Part shown: positions 1 through 7,028 of the stretch, in pieces
How positions within the stretch are numbered: the first letter of the stretch is position 1
Layout of the letters: each line of letters starts with the position of its first letter
NCBI GenBank assembly: GCA_002842195.1
Contig: PHCL01000025.1
Location: forward strand, 1 to 9,879
Direction: 5' to 3'
DNA: 9,879 nucleotides
DNA from: Betaproteobacteria bacterium HGW-Betaproteobacteria-20
GTDB lineage: Bacteria; Pseudomonadota; Gammaproteobacteria; Burkholderiales; Methylophilaceae
Made by a program: the position numbers and the translations under genes
The notes under the pieces: model-generated
The model's database searches: none
Told to the model about the DNA's origin: nothing
Seen by the model: the letters and a program-made list of their open reading frames with translations, nothing else

Positions 1-1702
1 CCGCCACTTTGTAGAGCGTTTCTGACAGTGAACCAAACGGGCACATCCAACCGCAAAACAAGCCGCGTCCCCAGACAAACACAGTAACGATGATAAACAG
101 CCAGAAAATGAAGATAAATGGGTCGGAAAGAAACAGTTCCCACTTCCAATGGAATAGCAACGAATGGAACCAAGTCAGCACCTGCGTGATGGAAGGTTGC
201 GCCATTAAGCCAAAGCCGATAAAGCCTATGCTTACTAGCCAGATTGCGTATTTAGGAATTGAAACCCAGCGTTTATCCTTGCGGCTACTATGCCGCACCA
301 GCCAATCACGATTCGCATAAGTGACTGCCGTAAACAGTAAAATGACAACGAAGGCTGCAATTTCCCAAATGCGTGATTTCCATATTTTCAGCCAGGTAGG
401 ATCAGATTTGACCACCACGGGTCGTCCGCCTTCCATATATTTGTCTTGCAACCAGTATTCACGATCAAAATTGGCGAAAGTTCTGGTGCCGGTTTGTTTA
501 TCTACTTTGTTGCCTAAAAACACCAGGTTCCAGGGGTAAGCCGCGCTAAAGCTCGTGCTGCGAATGATAAATATGGCAGATTCATTAAATTCAGGCGCTC
601 CTGTTGCTCGAATGTTGTACAGGTTGCGATAGTCGGTATCTCGGAAAGTGAAGCTATCCATGTCTTGCGATACCTGAACGCGATCGTAAATACCGCCGCG
701 TACGAAACCTGAACCTTTAAATGAGGCCGCGCCGTTGGCAACGATAAAAATGGCGTGTTCGTCGGGCTTGAGTTCAGCCATCAACCCGTCATAATTACGC
801 TCACCTAAAATGCTGCGGCCGATGGCAGGTGCATTAAGATAGCCGAAGTAAAGATCGATGTAAGGTTGACCGGTATTGTCTAATCCAACATCGGCAGGTG
901 ATACCTTAAGGTGCTGAACGCTGCCTTCTGCCAGCAACTCATTCCAGCTGTGTTGTTCAGTAGTTGATATGAATTTCGCTTGCGGCCTCGGCACAGCCTT
1001 GATAATGCCTACCTGTTTGGCAATCTCATAGGCGCAGCGCATCACTACCTGATTTTCAGAAATCACCGTTACGGTCGCGCCGCTAATGGCGTCAATGCCA
1101 ATATAACCGCCTTCAGCACGTGCCTTGCCAATCTCCACTTTGTCCCAGGCATACTTGCCTATGTATTGATAGATGAATTTAGTGAGTTCAGATTCTGGAA
1201 TACCCACCAGCAGAATCGGCTCGCTGTGTTTCAGCACTTTCACGCCAACAATTTTACCTGCGACATCCATGCCAATCAGAGTGACGACTGGTTTTCCTGA
1301 ATAGGCGGGGATATCGACAATATCGGTAGAAAGAAACGCATAACCCAACAGTTTCTGCTGGCCATGTTCATCGTGATAAGCCTCTACATAAGCTGGACGG
1401 CCCTTACGTACCGAGAAATGGTCAGCTTTAGGAAACACATCATGGCAGGGCACGTAAGCACACAAGTCAGGGTCGGTTGAGAGTTGCACTGGCAGCGGTG
1501 CTTCGTATGAGCCAGAATGACTCTCCTTAGCGTGGTGTTCTTGTTCCGGGCGGCCAGTTTCTTTATCGCTATCTGCCAATGCTGCAGTAGAAAATGCAAC
1601 TGAAAAACTCAGGGCGAAAATAAAATACCAGGCTATCAGCACCATACAAGCTTTAATCGCATGAAATGCACTACCTGTCACTGATGATAATCGAATATTC
1701 AT
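1..1702 (-). CDS. nosR: NosR, FMN/iron-sulfur membrane protein of nitrous oxide respiration (3' end beyond window)
   Basis: NosR is a polytopic membrane flavoprotein needed for nosZ expression and for electron supply to NosZ. The window holds 567 codons, open throughout, of a protein normally about 700-750 residues; the C-terminal ferredoxin-like part lies beyond base 1. Seen in translation: an N-terminal signal or anchor (about 19-43, ending AALA), a periplasmic FMN-binding domain with the flavinylation motif DAISGATVT (204-212), membrane segments near 447-464, 484-502 and 529-545, and the first CX3CP motif CGWMCP (C550, C554). It follows nosZ on the same strand after 123 bp, so it is probably cotranscribed. 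The ATG at 1702 has no clear Shine-Dalgarno sequence; an in-frame ATG at codon 20 would give a shorter signal peptide. The family call is very secure; the exact start is not. Confidence 0.95.
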   Translation of the reverse strand, partial: MNIRLSSVTGSAFHAIKACMVLIAWYFIFALSFSVAFSTAALADSDKETGRPEQEHHAKESHSGSYEAPLPVQLSTDPDLCAYVPCHDVFPKADHFSVRKGRPAYVEAYHDEHGQQKLLGYAFLSTDIVDIPAYSGKPVVTLIGMDVAGKIVGVKVLKHSEPILLVGIPESELTKFIYQYIGKYAWDKVEIGKARAEGGYIGIDAISGATVTVISENQVVMRCAYEIAKQVGIIKAVPRPQAKFISTTEQHSWNELLAEGSVQHLKVSPADVGLDNTGQPYIDLYFGYLNAPAIGRSILGERNYDGLMAELKPDEHAIFIVANGAASFKGSGFVRGGIYDRVQVSQDMDSFTFRDTDYRNLYNIRATGAPEFNESAIFIIRSTSFSAAYPWNLVFLGNKVDKQTGTRTFANFDREYWLQDKYMEGGRPVVVKSDPTWLKIWKSRIWEIAAFVVILLFTAVTYANRDWLVRHSSRKDKRWVSIPKYAIWLVSIGFIGFGLMAQPSITQVLTWFHSLLFHWKWELFLSDPFIFIFWLFIIVTVFVWGRGLFCGWMCPFGSLSETLYKVA

Positions 1703-1768
1703 GTGAGTTTAGGTGGCTATTATGATAATTAAGTTACAAATGTATATTCAGGTATCTAGTTTAAACGC

Positions 1769-1805
1769 AATTGGGGAGAGACAGTACTACTGACTCCCCC
1801 CAATT
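1769..1805 (-). terminator. Strong hairpin between nosZ and nosR (processing/attenuation element or weak terminator)
   Basis: As RNA of the nos operon, the two ends pair through AATTGGGG/CCCCAATT. A G-U pair, three more pairs, one U-U mismatch and an inner CAGU/ACUG stem follow, leaving a three-base loop: about 16 pairs in 37 nt. It begins 20 bp after the nosZ stop. The minus-strand 3' flank is GCGTTTAAAC with no U-run, so a classical intrinsic terminator is unlikely. A 3'-end stabiliser for nosZ mRNA or partial attenuation before nosR fits better, but that is inference. Confidence 0.6.
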
Positions 1806-1825
1806 TTCTGTTTTGATGTTAAAAC

Positions 1826-3781
1826 TTAAGCTTCTACAACAAATCTGCTGCGCATTTCAAGATGCAACGCATGGCAGAAGTGTGTGCAGTAAATCCAGAA
1901 CATCCCGGCTTTATCCGCTTTAAAAGTCACCGAGTGGGTTTCTTGCGGGTTGACGATGAAGTTGACATTGTAGTTTTCAATACCAAAGCCATGTGTCAAG
2001 TCTTCTACTTTGTCGTGGTTGGTCAGCGTGATGGTCACTTCGTCACCAAGTTTCACTTTGATTTCCTGCAAGCTGTAGTTCGGTGCCTGTGACGTCATAT
2101 ACACCATGACCTTTTTACCATTGCGCTCGACGCGGCTGTCGCCAAATGATTTCACCGCATTGGGGAAATCATTCATCTCCGACACTTGCTTGGTCTTAAC
2201 GACATCTGCACGCACGATAATAGCATCATGTGGCTCAGGGTAAGCGGTGTGGTCATGAATCAGACGCATTTTGTCGCCTGTGATGTCGATCAATTGCTCG
2301 GTCTCTACATGTAATGGACCTACTGGCAAGAAGCGATCTTTAGAAAATTTATTACCTGAGTTAAAGAATTTTCCATCGGCCTCTTTGGTTTCACCCATCG
2401 ATGTATAGCCATGCCCAGGTTGGTAATGTACATCGATACGGTCTAGTACAGGCTGTGCCGATTTGTCGCCTTTGAATTGTGCAATCGCTGTCTCAACGTT
2501 CCATTTGACGATTTGGCTATCGAGGAAAAGGGTAGTGAAAGCATTGCCTTTGCCGTCAAAGCCAGTGTGTAGAGGTCCGAGGCCGATTTCAGGTTCTGCT
2601 ACTACCGCATCACGTGGATCTTTCAGTTCACCGGCAAACCATTTGTGTACCAGTTCAGTTTCGATCACTGTTGCAGTTGGAGAGAGCTTGCCTGCGCAAA
2701 CAAAATATTTTCCATCGGGTGAGATATTAACGCCGTGCGGGTTTTTCGGTACGGGCACATAGCAGGTAAGCGCAGTTTTCGGATCCTTGTTGGCATCTTT
2801 GGTGCCGTCCACTACGGGTACTTTGGAGGTGCCAATAGTGAAAGCTTTACCAGCCTTAATTGCTGCTTCTACACGTTCGATATTAAAGAATAAGCAAGCA
2901 TCACGTTCTGCTGACATCATGTCGGCCAGTGTGGCACCGTTCTCGGTGTTGTACTGGTTAGTGGCGGCCAGTTTTCCATCGTATGAGGTCGCAGCCAGAT
3001 CCATATTGCCATCAACTTTAACCTGCCAACGCACCTGCATGCTTTCTGCATCTATGCAGGTAAACAGGCAGTACCATTTGCTGGGGTCGGTTGCATCATG
3101 CCCATCATTTGGCTGTGGTGTGTGGAACTCGGCACCGCAGAATACACGGGTGGTATGGTTAATGCTCGCATCAACAGGGTCGCGCTTATCAGGGAAAATA
3201 CCATGAAAGCCCTGCACATTGGGTATTTCAGTAATAGCGTCGCATTCCATACGGTCCATACGGATACGGGCAAGGCGGTTGTTCAGTTTGTCGTTGGTCC
3301 ATAGATATTTGCTGTCATAGGTGCCATCGGTGTAAGAGCCGTGCACATGGTGCGTGTCACCAGTGATGTATTTCAAACTGCCATCTGGCTTGGTGCCCAT
3401 AATGGCTTTAGATTCGTTGGTGATGCCCCAGCCAACCATCGGATCGATGTTGAATATCGGGATACGTTTGAGGATGCGACCTGATGGTACACCGTAGATG
3501 CGCACTTCTCCATTATGCCCCGAGCTGGAGAATGAATAGTAAGAATCAAGCTTGCCCGGAGGTACATCAAACTCGCCATGCGCTACGGCGCGACTAGCAT
3601 CGCCACCCGCTTCTGACGCTTTACCTGCCACCGTTGTCTGGCCATCTTTTTTACAGGAGGCCAGCCCCATCACCAGACCTGCACCAGCCAAGGTTGCTAC
3701 CGCAGTAGTGCCGAGAAATTTTCTCCGGCTTTCGTCGCTTAGTACTTCACTGTTGCCTTTTTCTTGGTCGTAATCACTCAT
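1826..3781 (-). CDS. nosZ: Nitrous-oxide reductase NosZ (clade I type, Tat-exported)
   Basis: NosZ reduces N2O to N2 in the periplasm, the last step of denitrification. The 651-residue product is full length. The Tat motif RRKFLG is at 19-24, followed by a hydrophobic stretch. The N-terminal propeller carries all seven CuZ histidines, aligned by spacing to the Pseudomonas stutzeri enzyme: H144, H145, H193, H349, H405, H457, H518; K478 and E516 match the conserved residues beside CuZ. The C-terminal cupredoxin domain has the CuA ligands H597, C632, C636, H640 and M643 (CTHFCHALHLEM). The Tat signal and the FCHALH motif indicate clade I. GLASC (39-43) after the Tat helix also reads as a lipobox. 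H634 stands where P. stutzeri has Trp563, which binds CuA through its backbone carbonyl. The start is backed by AGGAGA seven bases upstream of the ATG. It is first in the operon, ahead of nosR. Confidence 0.98.
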   Translation of the reverse strand: MSDYDQEKGNSEVLSDESRRKFLGTTAVATLAGAGLVMGLASCKKDGQTTVAGKASEAGGDASRAVAHGEFDVPPGKLDSYYSFSSSGHNGEVRIYGVPSGRILKRIPIFNIDPMVGWGITNESKAIMGTKPDGSLKYITGDTHHVHGSYTDGTYDSKYLWTNDKLNNRLARIRMDRMECDAITEIPNVQGFHGIFPDKRDPVDASINHTTRVFCGAEFHTPQPNDGHDATDPSKWYCLFTCIDAESMQVRWQVKVDGNMDLAATSYDGKLAATNQYNTENGATLADMMSAERDACLFFNIERVEAAIKAGKAFTIGTSKVPVVDGTKDANKDPKTALTCYVPVPKNPHGVNISPDGKYFVCAGKLSPTATVIETELVHKWFAGELKDPRDAVVAEPEIGLGPLHTGFDGKGNAFTTLFLDSQIVKWNVETAIAQFKGDKSAQPVLDRIDVHYQPGHGYTSMGETKEADGKFFNSGNKFSKDRFLPVGPLHVETEQLIDITGDKMRLIHDHTAYPEPHDAIIVRADVVKTKQVSEMNDFPNAVKSFGDSRVERNGKKVMVYMTSQAPNYSLQEIKVKLGDEVTITLTNHDKVEDLTHGFGIENYNVNFIVNPQETHSVTFKADKAGMFWIYCTHFCHALHLEMRSRFVVEA

Positions 3782-3823
3782 GATTTTCTCCTCTTAACAA
3801 TGGCTAGAGCGTCTGCCGAAGCC

Positions 3824-3840
3824 TGCGACATTTTGTCGCA
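3824..3840 (-). promoter_or_regulatory. Perfect stem-loop in the nosZ 5' leader
   Basis: TGCGACA and TGTCGCA form a perfect 7-bp inverted repeat around a three-base spacer (TTT on the plus strand, AAA in the transcript). It lies 43 bp before the nosZ ATG. If transcription starts near 3843, as the -10 element and FNR box suggest, the hairpin would be at the extreme 5' end of the mRNA, where such structures often protect against decay. A DNA-binding site for a dimeric regulator is the alternative. Confidence 0.5.
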
Positions 3841-3849
3841 CCATGAGGA

Positions 3850-3858
3850 AGCATATCA
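3850..3858 (-). promoter_or_regulatory. Predicted extended -10 element of the nosZ promoter
   Basis: Read on the minus strand, this is TGATATGCT: an extended -10 (TGN) followed by TATGCT, four of six matches to TATAAT. It predicts transcription from about 3843, leaving a leader of about 60 nt. The FNR-type box is then centred near -42, the usual class II position, where an activator replaces the -35 element. No good -35 hexamer is seen, as expected for such promoters. Confidence 0.5.
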
Positions 3859-3878
3859 GACAATCGGTTCTAATTATC

Positions 3879-3892
3879 TTGATTTTAATCAA
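3879..3892 (-). promoter_or_regulatory. FNR/DNR/NnrR-type operator of the nos operon
   Basis: TTGATTTTAATCAA is a perfect match to the palindromic FNR-family consensus TTGAT-N4-ATCAA. It lies 97 bp upstream of the nosZ ATG. Regulators of this family (FNR, Anr, DNR, NnrR) activate denitrification genes under low oxygen or NO. The sequence cannot tell which member binds. The Crp-type protein encoded at 7630-8346 is a poor candidate because it lacks the ExxSR recognition residues. Confidence 0.85.
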
Positions 3893-4024
3893 GTTACCTC
3901 GATTAAAGCCAAAAAATAAAATATTGATTACAGGCATCCTGATTATTCATCAAATGGATAGCAGTCTTTATGATTATCGATCCGGTAATTTATTTATGGA
4001 AATCAATATGCTGTAAAACAACAG

Positions 4025-4159
4025 TTAAATAAAGAATGTATTAGGCGGAACCGGTATGTTAGACACATTAGACTCGGCAGCATAAGCGTTGCCGTTAGTA
4101 AACCATATACTGCACAAGAGTATAAGAATGGGTATCCAACGCATACGTTTTAACCTCAT
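4025..4159 (-). CDS. Small predicted exported peptide (44 aa), unknown function
   Basis: I do not recognise this gene. From the ATG at 4159 it encodes 44 residues: a basic start (MRLKRMRW), a hydrophobic core (about 8-19), an NAYA-AES junction resembling a signal peptidase I site, and a mature part of only about 17 residues ending IPVPPNTFFI. GGAG stands nine bases before this ATG, so I prefer it to the upstream in-frame ATG at 4207, which has no ribosome site. It lies 52 bp downstream of the PLD lipoprotein gene on the same strand and could be cotranscribed. Alternatives are the remnant of a longer exported protein or a chance ORF. The ribosome site and the well-formed signal peptide support a real gene; no function is proposed. 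Confidence 0.45.
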   Translation of the reverse strand: MRLKRMRWIPILILLCSIWFTNGNAYAAESNVSNIPVPPNTFFI

Positions 4160-4211
4160 TCCAAAAGTCTCCACATTGCGAACTTGACTTGAATTAGCGA
4201 ATATCAACGCA

Positions 4212-5606
4212 TTACAACCAGCGCGCCCACAAACGCGCCATTCTTTCCTTGATTCGGGTACTGATAGAACGCTTTCTCCAAGTTTCCAGCGTCACAGCTT
4301 TGGACGACTCCAGGTCTTTCTCGAACATAGATTGCATTCGCACACCAAAATCCTGACCCAGTACTACGGCATTGATTTCCTGATTATTGACGAAACTGCG
4401 CCAATCTAGATTGGTTGATCCTACGGTAGACCAAACGCCGTCTATGAGTGCGGTTTTGGCATGCAGCAATGCGTCCTGCCTTTCATAGATTTTTACGCCA
4501 GCGCTGAGCAGTTCATCGTAATAAGAGCGCGATGCATGGAACACTAAGGCAGAATCTGTTTTTTCGGGTAACATCAACCTTACGTCAACACCGCGTTTAA
4601 CGGCATCCTTCAATGCTGCAAGCAGTTGCGGATCAGGGACAAAATAGGCATTTGTTAGTAAAACCTGGGTTTCCGCGCTATTAATAGCCGAGAGCAACGT
4701 CGCATAGATCTGGCTATAAGGTTCTTCGGGCGAGCTTCCGATGGCACGTACAATCTCATTACCCTTGCTACCGAGTTCAGGGAAATAATCGCCCCCCGTC
4801 AATGACTCATCTTTTTGCTGGCTCCATGTAGCCAAAAACAGTTTTTGGAATTCGCTGACCACTGGTCCTTCCATGCGCAAATGGGTATCACGCCATGGTT
4901 GCTTGCCTTTGCTTGGTTTTGATCTCCCAAATGAACCGCTGGAATAGACGCTACTGATATTGATGCCGCCTACGAAGGCAATCTGTCCATCCACAATCAA
5001 TAGTTTGCGGTGATCACGTTGGTTAACTTGCCAGCCTTGTCGTGCCGTGAGTGGGTTAATCGGATTGAATTCCAGAACATTAACGCCGCTTTCTTTCAAC
5101 AGGCTGAAGAAGTCTTTTGGTGTGTTAATTGAGCCTACACTATCGTAGATTAGATTGACTTGGATTCCGCTACGTTGCTTATTGATTAATAGATTGGAGA
5201 AACGTTGACCGACCTCGTCGTCTTCAATAATGAAAGTTTCCATGTTGATGTGATTTTTTGCATTTTCTATGGCTACGTACATGGCATCATAAGTGGCGGG
5301 ACCATCAACCAGCAGTTCCACTTTGTTCCCTACTACCAGCGGACTACCGACAATTTCCGCTTCCAGTGCTAAATGCTTGTCGAAAATATTCGTATCGTCG
5401 CTATTTTTTTTAAGTTTGGCGAGAATCGCTTTGCTCTGTTGCGCGGACAAAGGGCCATGCGCACCTTCGAGTTGCATTGGGTGCGGTGAATGCATTGCCA
5501 TATCTGGCACCATAGTAGGTATCGAACTGCAACTGACTATAAATATCAGGAAAAACGCAATTGTGAATTGTGCAATGCCGGAGTACTCAATTTTGTTTAT
5601 TACCAT
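4212..5606 (-). CDS. PLD-superfamily lipoprotein, cardiolipin synthase-like
   Basis: This is a phospholipase D superfamily enzyme with two complete HKD motifs: H199-x-K201-x4-D206 with N216 (HRKLLIVDG, then GGIN), and H382-x-K384-x4-D389 with N399 (HAKTALIDG, then GSTN), in 464-residue numbering. Bacterial relatives of this layout are mostly cardiolipin synthases, joining phosphatidylglycerol units through a phosphohistidine intermediate; hydrolase or endonuclease activity cannot be excluded. The N-terminus has one hydrophobic segment ending IVSC (C26), a good lipobox, so the enzyme is probably a lipoprotein facing the periplasm. That differs from ClsA, which has two membrane helices. I start it at the ATG at 5606, which follows GGGGG; a TTG at 5621 would add five residues but lies before that ribosome site. 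It is transcribed away from the small-gene cluster. Confidence 0.85.
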   Translation of the reverse strand: MVINKIEYSGIAQFTIAFFLIFIVSCSSIPTMVPDMAMHSPHPMQLEGAHGPLSAQQSKAILAKLKKNSDDTNIFDKHLALEAEIVGSPLVVGNKVELLVDGPATYDAMYVAIENAKNHINMETFIIEDDEVGQRFSNLLINKQRSGIQVNLIYDSVGSINTPKDFFSLLKESGVNVLEFNPINPLTARQGWQVNQRDHRKLLIVDGQIAFVGGINISSVYSSGSFGRSKPSKGKQPWRDTHLRMEGPVVSEFQKLFLATWSQQKDESLTGGDYFPELGSKGNEIVRAIGSSPEEPYSQIYATLLSAINSAETQVLLTNAYFVPDPQLLAALKDAVKRGVDVRLMLPEKTDSALVFHASRSYYDELLSAGVKIYERQDALLHAKTALIDGVWSTVGSTNLDWRSFVNNQEINAVVLGQDFGVRMQSMFEKDLESSKAVTLETWRKRSISTRIKERMARLWARWL

Positions 5607-6109
5607 AAGTACCCCCAGCAAGCATATATGCCTTCATTAACACGGTATGCAGAAAAAACAAAAAACGGCACAATAAAACACGACAGTAGTAGCGTAACTC
5701 CAGCGATGATAAGGGATTAATGGAAACTAATCGCACGGTTTGAAAAGTAACAACTAAACTATAGGTTCGTCTGTACGTTGTCGCACGTATAGTCAAACAC
5801 TATGTTTAGCAATAATAATGGGACACTAGACGCTCTGACAATAATCACCGACATAAGCATGACGAATTTAGGTAAAAATGAAATGGTCTCGACGCATACC
5901 TTCACCACTTTGTGAGCGGCATGCATTTTGAGTTGGTAGTGTTGGAAAAAATCATGCGCAGTATGTGCGTTAACGTACAGAGTGTTTTTTAGAAGATGGA
6001 TATGATGGCGACAAGATTAGCGGGTGTTAAATAAAATTGACAAGTGACTAAGTCAAGTTCTTTGAAGCCTGCCGAACTGATATCTTTTTAATTTATGGAG
6101 TACGAGCTT
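5607..6109. other. Long divergent intergenic region (PLD gene / BON lipoprotein gene)
   Basis: About 500 bp separate the two divergent genes. I find no convincing ORF, RNA gene or IS remnant. It holds an imperfect 16-bp palindrome (TGTGCGTTAACGTACA, 5964-5979), followed a few bases later by a run of six T, and a -35-like TTGACA at 6037-6042 upstream of the BON gene. Both divergent promoters must lie here, but I could not place -10 elements with confidence. Confidence 0.5.
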
Positions 6110-6451
6110 ATGAAACAAATTAAATATATTCCCATTATTATCCTTACCGGTGTAATGGCAGTCACGTTTGGATGCGCTTCAACGACTAAGACAGAAGGCA
6201 CATCAACAACTAAGCATGAAAGTACTGGAGATTACATTGATGATGCTGTGATTACGACAAAAGTAAAAACAGCCGTCCTGAATGAACCTACACTGAAGTC
6301 TTACGAAATAAACGTTGAAACCTATAAGGGTGTAGTGCAGTTGAGCGGTTTTGTTAGTTCGGAAGCGCAAATAGAAAAAGCGGCTGAAGTTGCACGTGGG
6401 GTTGAGGGTGTGACATCTGTTAAAAATGACTTGCATCTTAAATCTAAGTGA
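6110..6451 (+). CDS. BON-domain lipoprotein (OsmY-like)
   Basis: This encodes 113 residues: a signal peptide (MKQIKYIP, then a hydrophobic core) ending at VTFGC with C22 as the likely lipidated cysteine, a short Thr/Ser-rich linker (23-42), and one BON domain (about 43-111) with the characteristic LSGFV turn around G80. BON domains occur in osmotically or stationary-phase induced periplasmic proteins such as OsmY and are thought to contact membrane phospholipid. The lipobox is imperfect (T at -3, F at -2), so anchoring is likely but not certain. I start at 6110 because GGAG (6097-6100) lies nine bases before it; that same GGAG overlaps the ATG at 6095, which therefore lacks its own ribosome site. 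It is first in a run of four plus-strand small envelope genes. Confidence 0.9.
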   Translation: MKQIKYIPIIILTGVMAVTFGCASTTKTEGTSTTKHESTGDYIDDAVITTKVKTAVLNEPTLKSYEINVETYKGVVQLSGFVSSEAQIEKAAEVARGVEGVTSVKNDLHLKSK

Positions 6452-6484
6452 CCAACTTAGCCTTTATATTAAGGAGTATAAATA

Positions 6485-6631
6485 ATGCTTGAAACCATTG
6501 CAGTTATATTAATAATCCTCTGGGTGCTTGGCCTAGTCTCACCGTATACCATGGGTGGATTAATTCACCTTCTCTTGGTGATCGCAATCGTAGTAATACT
6601 GCTACGTGTGATTCAAGGCCGGCGCCTGTAA
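6485..6631 (+). CDS. lmo0937-family small membrane protein (48 aa)
   Basis: A 48-residue membrane protein starting MLETIAVILIILWVLG and ending in the basic tail GRRL. It has two hydrophobic helices (about 3-19 and 24-42) joined by SPYTMGG. The pattern, with TIAVIL, a WVLGLV turn, GGLIHLLLVIAI and a GRR end, is that of the lmo0937 family (DUF5670): widespread, of unknown function, often beside general-stress genes. AAGGAG stands eight bases before the ATG, which supports translation. It begins 33 bp after the BON lipoprotein stop and is probably in the same operon. A poly-T run (from about 6643) follows a weak AACT/AGTT inverted repeat and may mark the transcript end, though the stem is too short to call. 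Confidence 0.85.
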   Translation: MLETIAVILIILWVLGLVSPYTMGGLIHLLLVIAIVVILLRVIQGRRL

Positions 6632-6752
6632 CGAACTTGAGTTTTTTTCATGTATCTAGGCGGCTTGACAAAGTGATTACCTTAATTCAAGGATTCTGTT
6701 TTGCTATGCTTCAGCGTTACTAAGACAAGTGTATTTCTACAGGAGATAAAAA

Positions 6753-6965
6753 ATGAATGCAGTAAAAATGTTGGCAATCGTACTCATAGTGGCCGGTGCT
6801 CTAGGTTTGGCTTATGGGAGTTTCACATATACCAAAGAGACTCATCAGGCCAAAATAGGCCCTATAGAGCTGTCAGTCAAGGATAAGGAAACAGTGAATA
6901 TCCCGGTTTGGGCCGGAGTGGTGGCGATGGTAGCAGGAGCAATTCTGTTGTTCGTCCGCAAGTAA
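6753..6965 (+). CDS. Conserved small two-helix membrane protein (70 aa), unknown function
   Basis: A 70-residue protein with two membrane helices (about 5-24, MLAIVLIVAGALGLAYG; and 51-68, PVWAGVVAMVAGAILLF). Between them is a polar segment rich in charged residues, KIGPIELSVKDKETVNIP (34-51). I have the impression that this central motif recurs in small proteins of Gram-negative bacteria beside BON and DUF883 genes, but I cannot name a characterised member and propose no function. AGGAGA lies just upstream of the ATG, a good ribosome site. A gap of 121 bp from the 48-residue gene, with a TTGACA at 6665-6670, leaves room for its own promoter. Confidence 0.8.
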   Translation: MNAVKMLAIVLIVAGALGLAYGSFTYTKETHQAKIGPIELSVKDKETVNIPVWAGVVAMVAGAILLFVRK

Positions 6966-7028
6966 CATCAGTTATCCATTAAAGAGCTGAACCACAAAAA
7001 ATTTAATTATCATATTAGCGAATACGGG

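Noticed and set aside
90..1599. Plus- and minus-strand ORFs of 70-106 codons inside the nosR region.
   Set aside because: The nosR frame is continuously open from 1702 to base 1 with recognisable NosR motifs; the others are shadows.
1862..3773. Several plus-strand ORFs of 68-139 codons across nosZ, and one minus-strand ORF in a second frame (3052-3273).
   Set aside because: All overlap the unmistakable nosZ frame on the opposite strand or in another phase, show no domain or ribosome site, and have the composition of frame shadows.
4025..4207. 60-residue version of the small exported peptide, starting at 4207.
   Set aside because: The upstream ATG lacks a ribosome site and puts 16 extra residues ahead of a normal signal peptide; the ATG at 4159 with GGAG is better.
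5587..5796. Minus-strand 69-codon ORF overlapping the start of the PLD gene.
   Set aside because: It overlaps the PLD signal peptide in another frame, has no ribosome site, and its sequence is not protein-like.
5928..5999. 23-codon plus-strand ORF in the long gap (MHFELVVLEKIMRSMCVNVQ...).
   Set aside because: No ribosome site or recognisable signal; it is short enough to be chance. Kept only as a faint possibility of a gene remnant.
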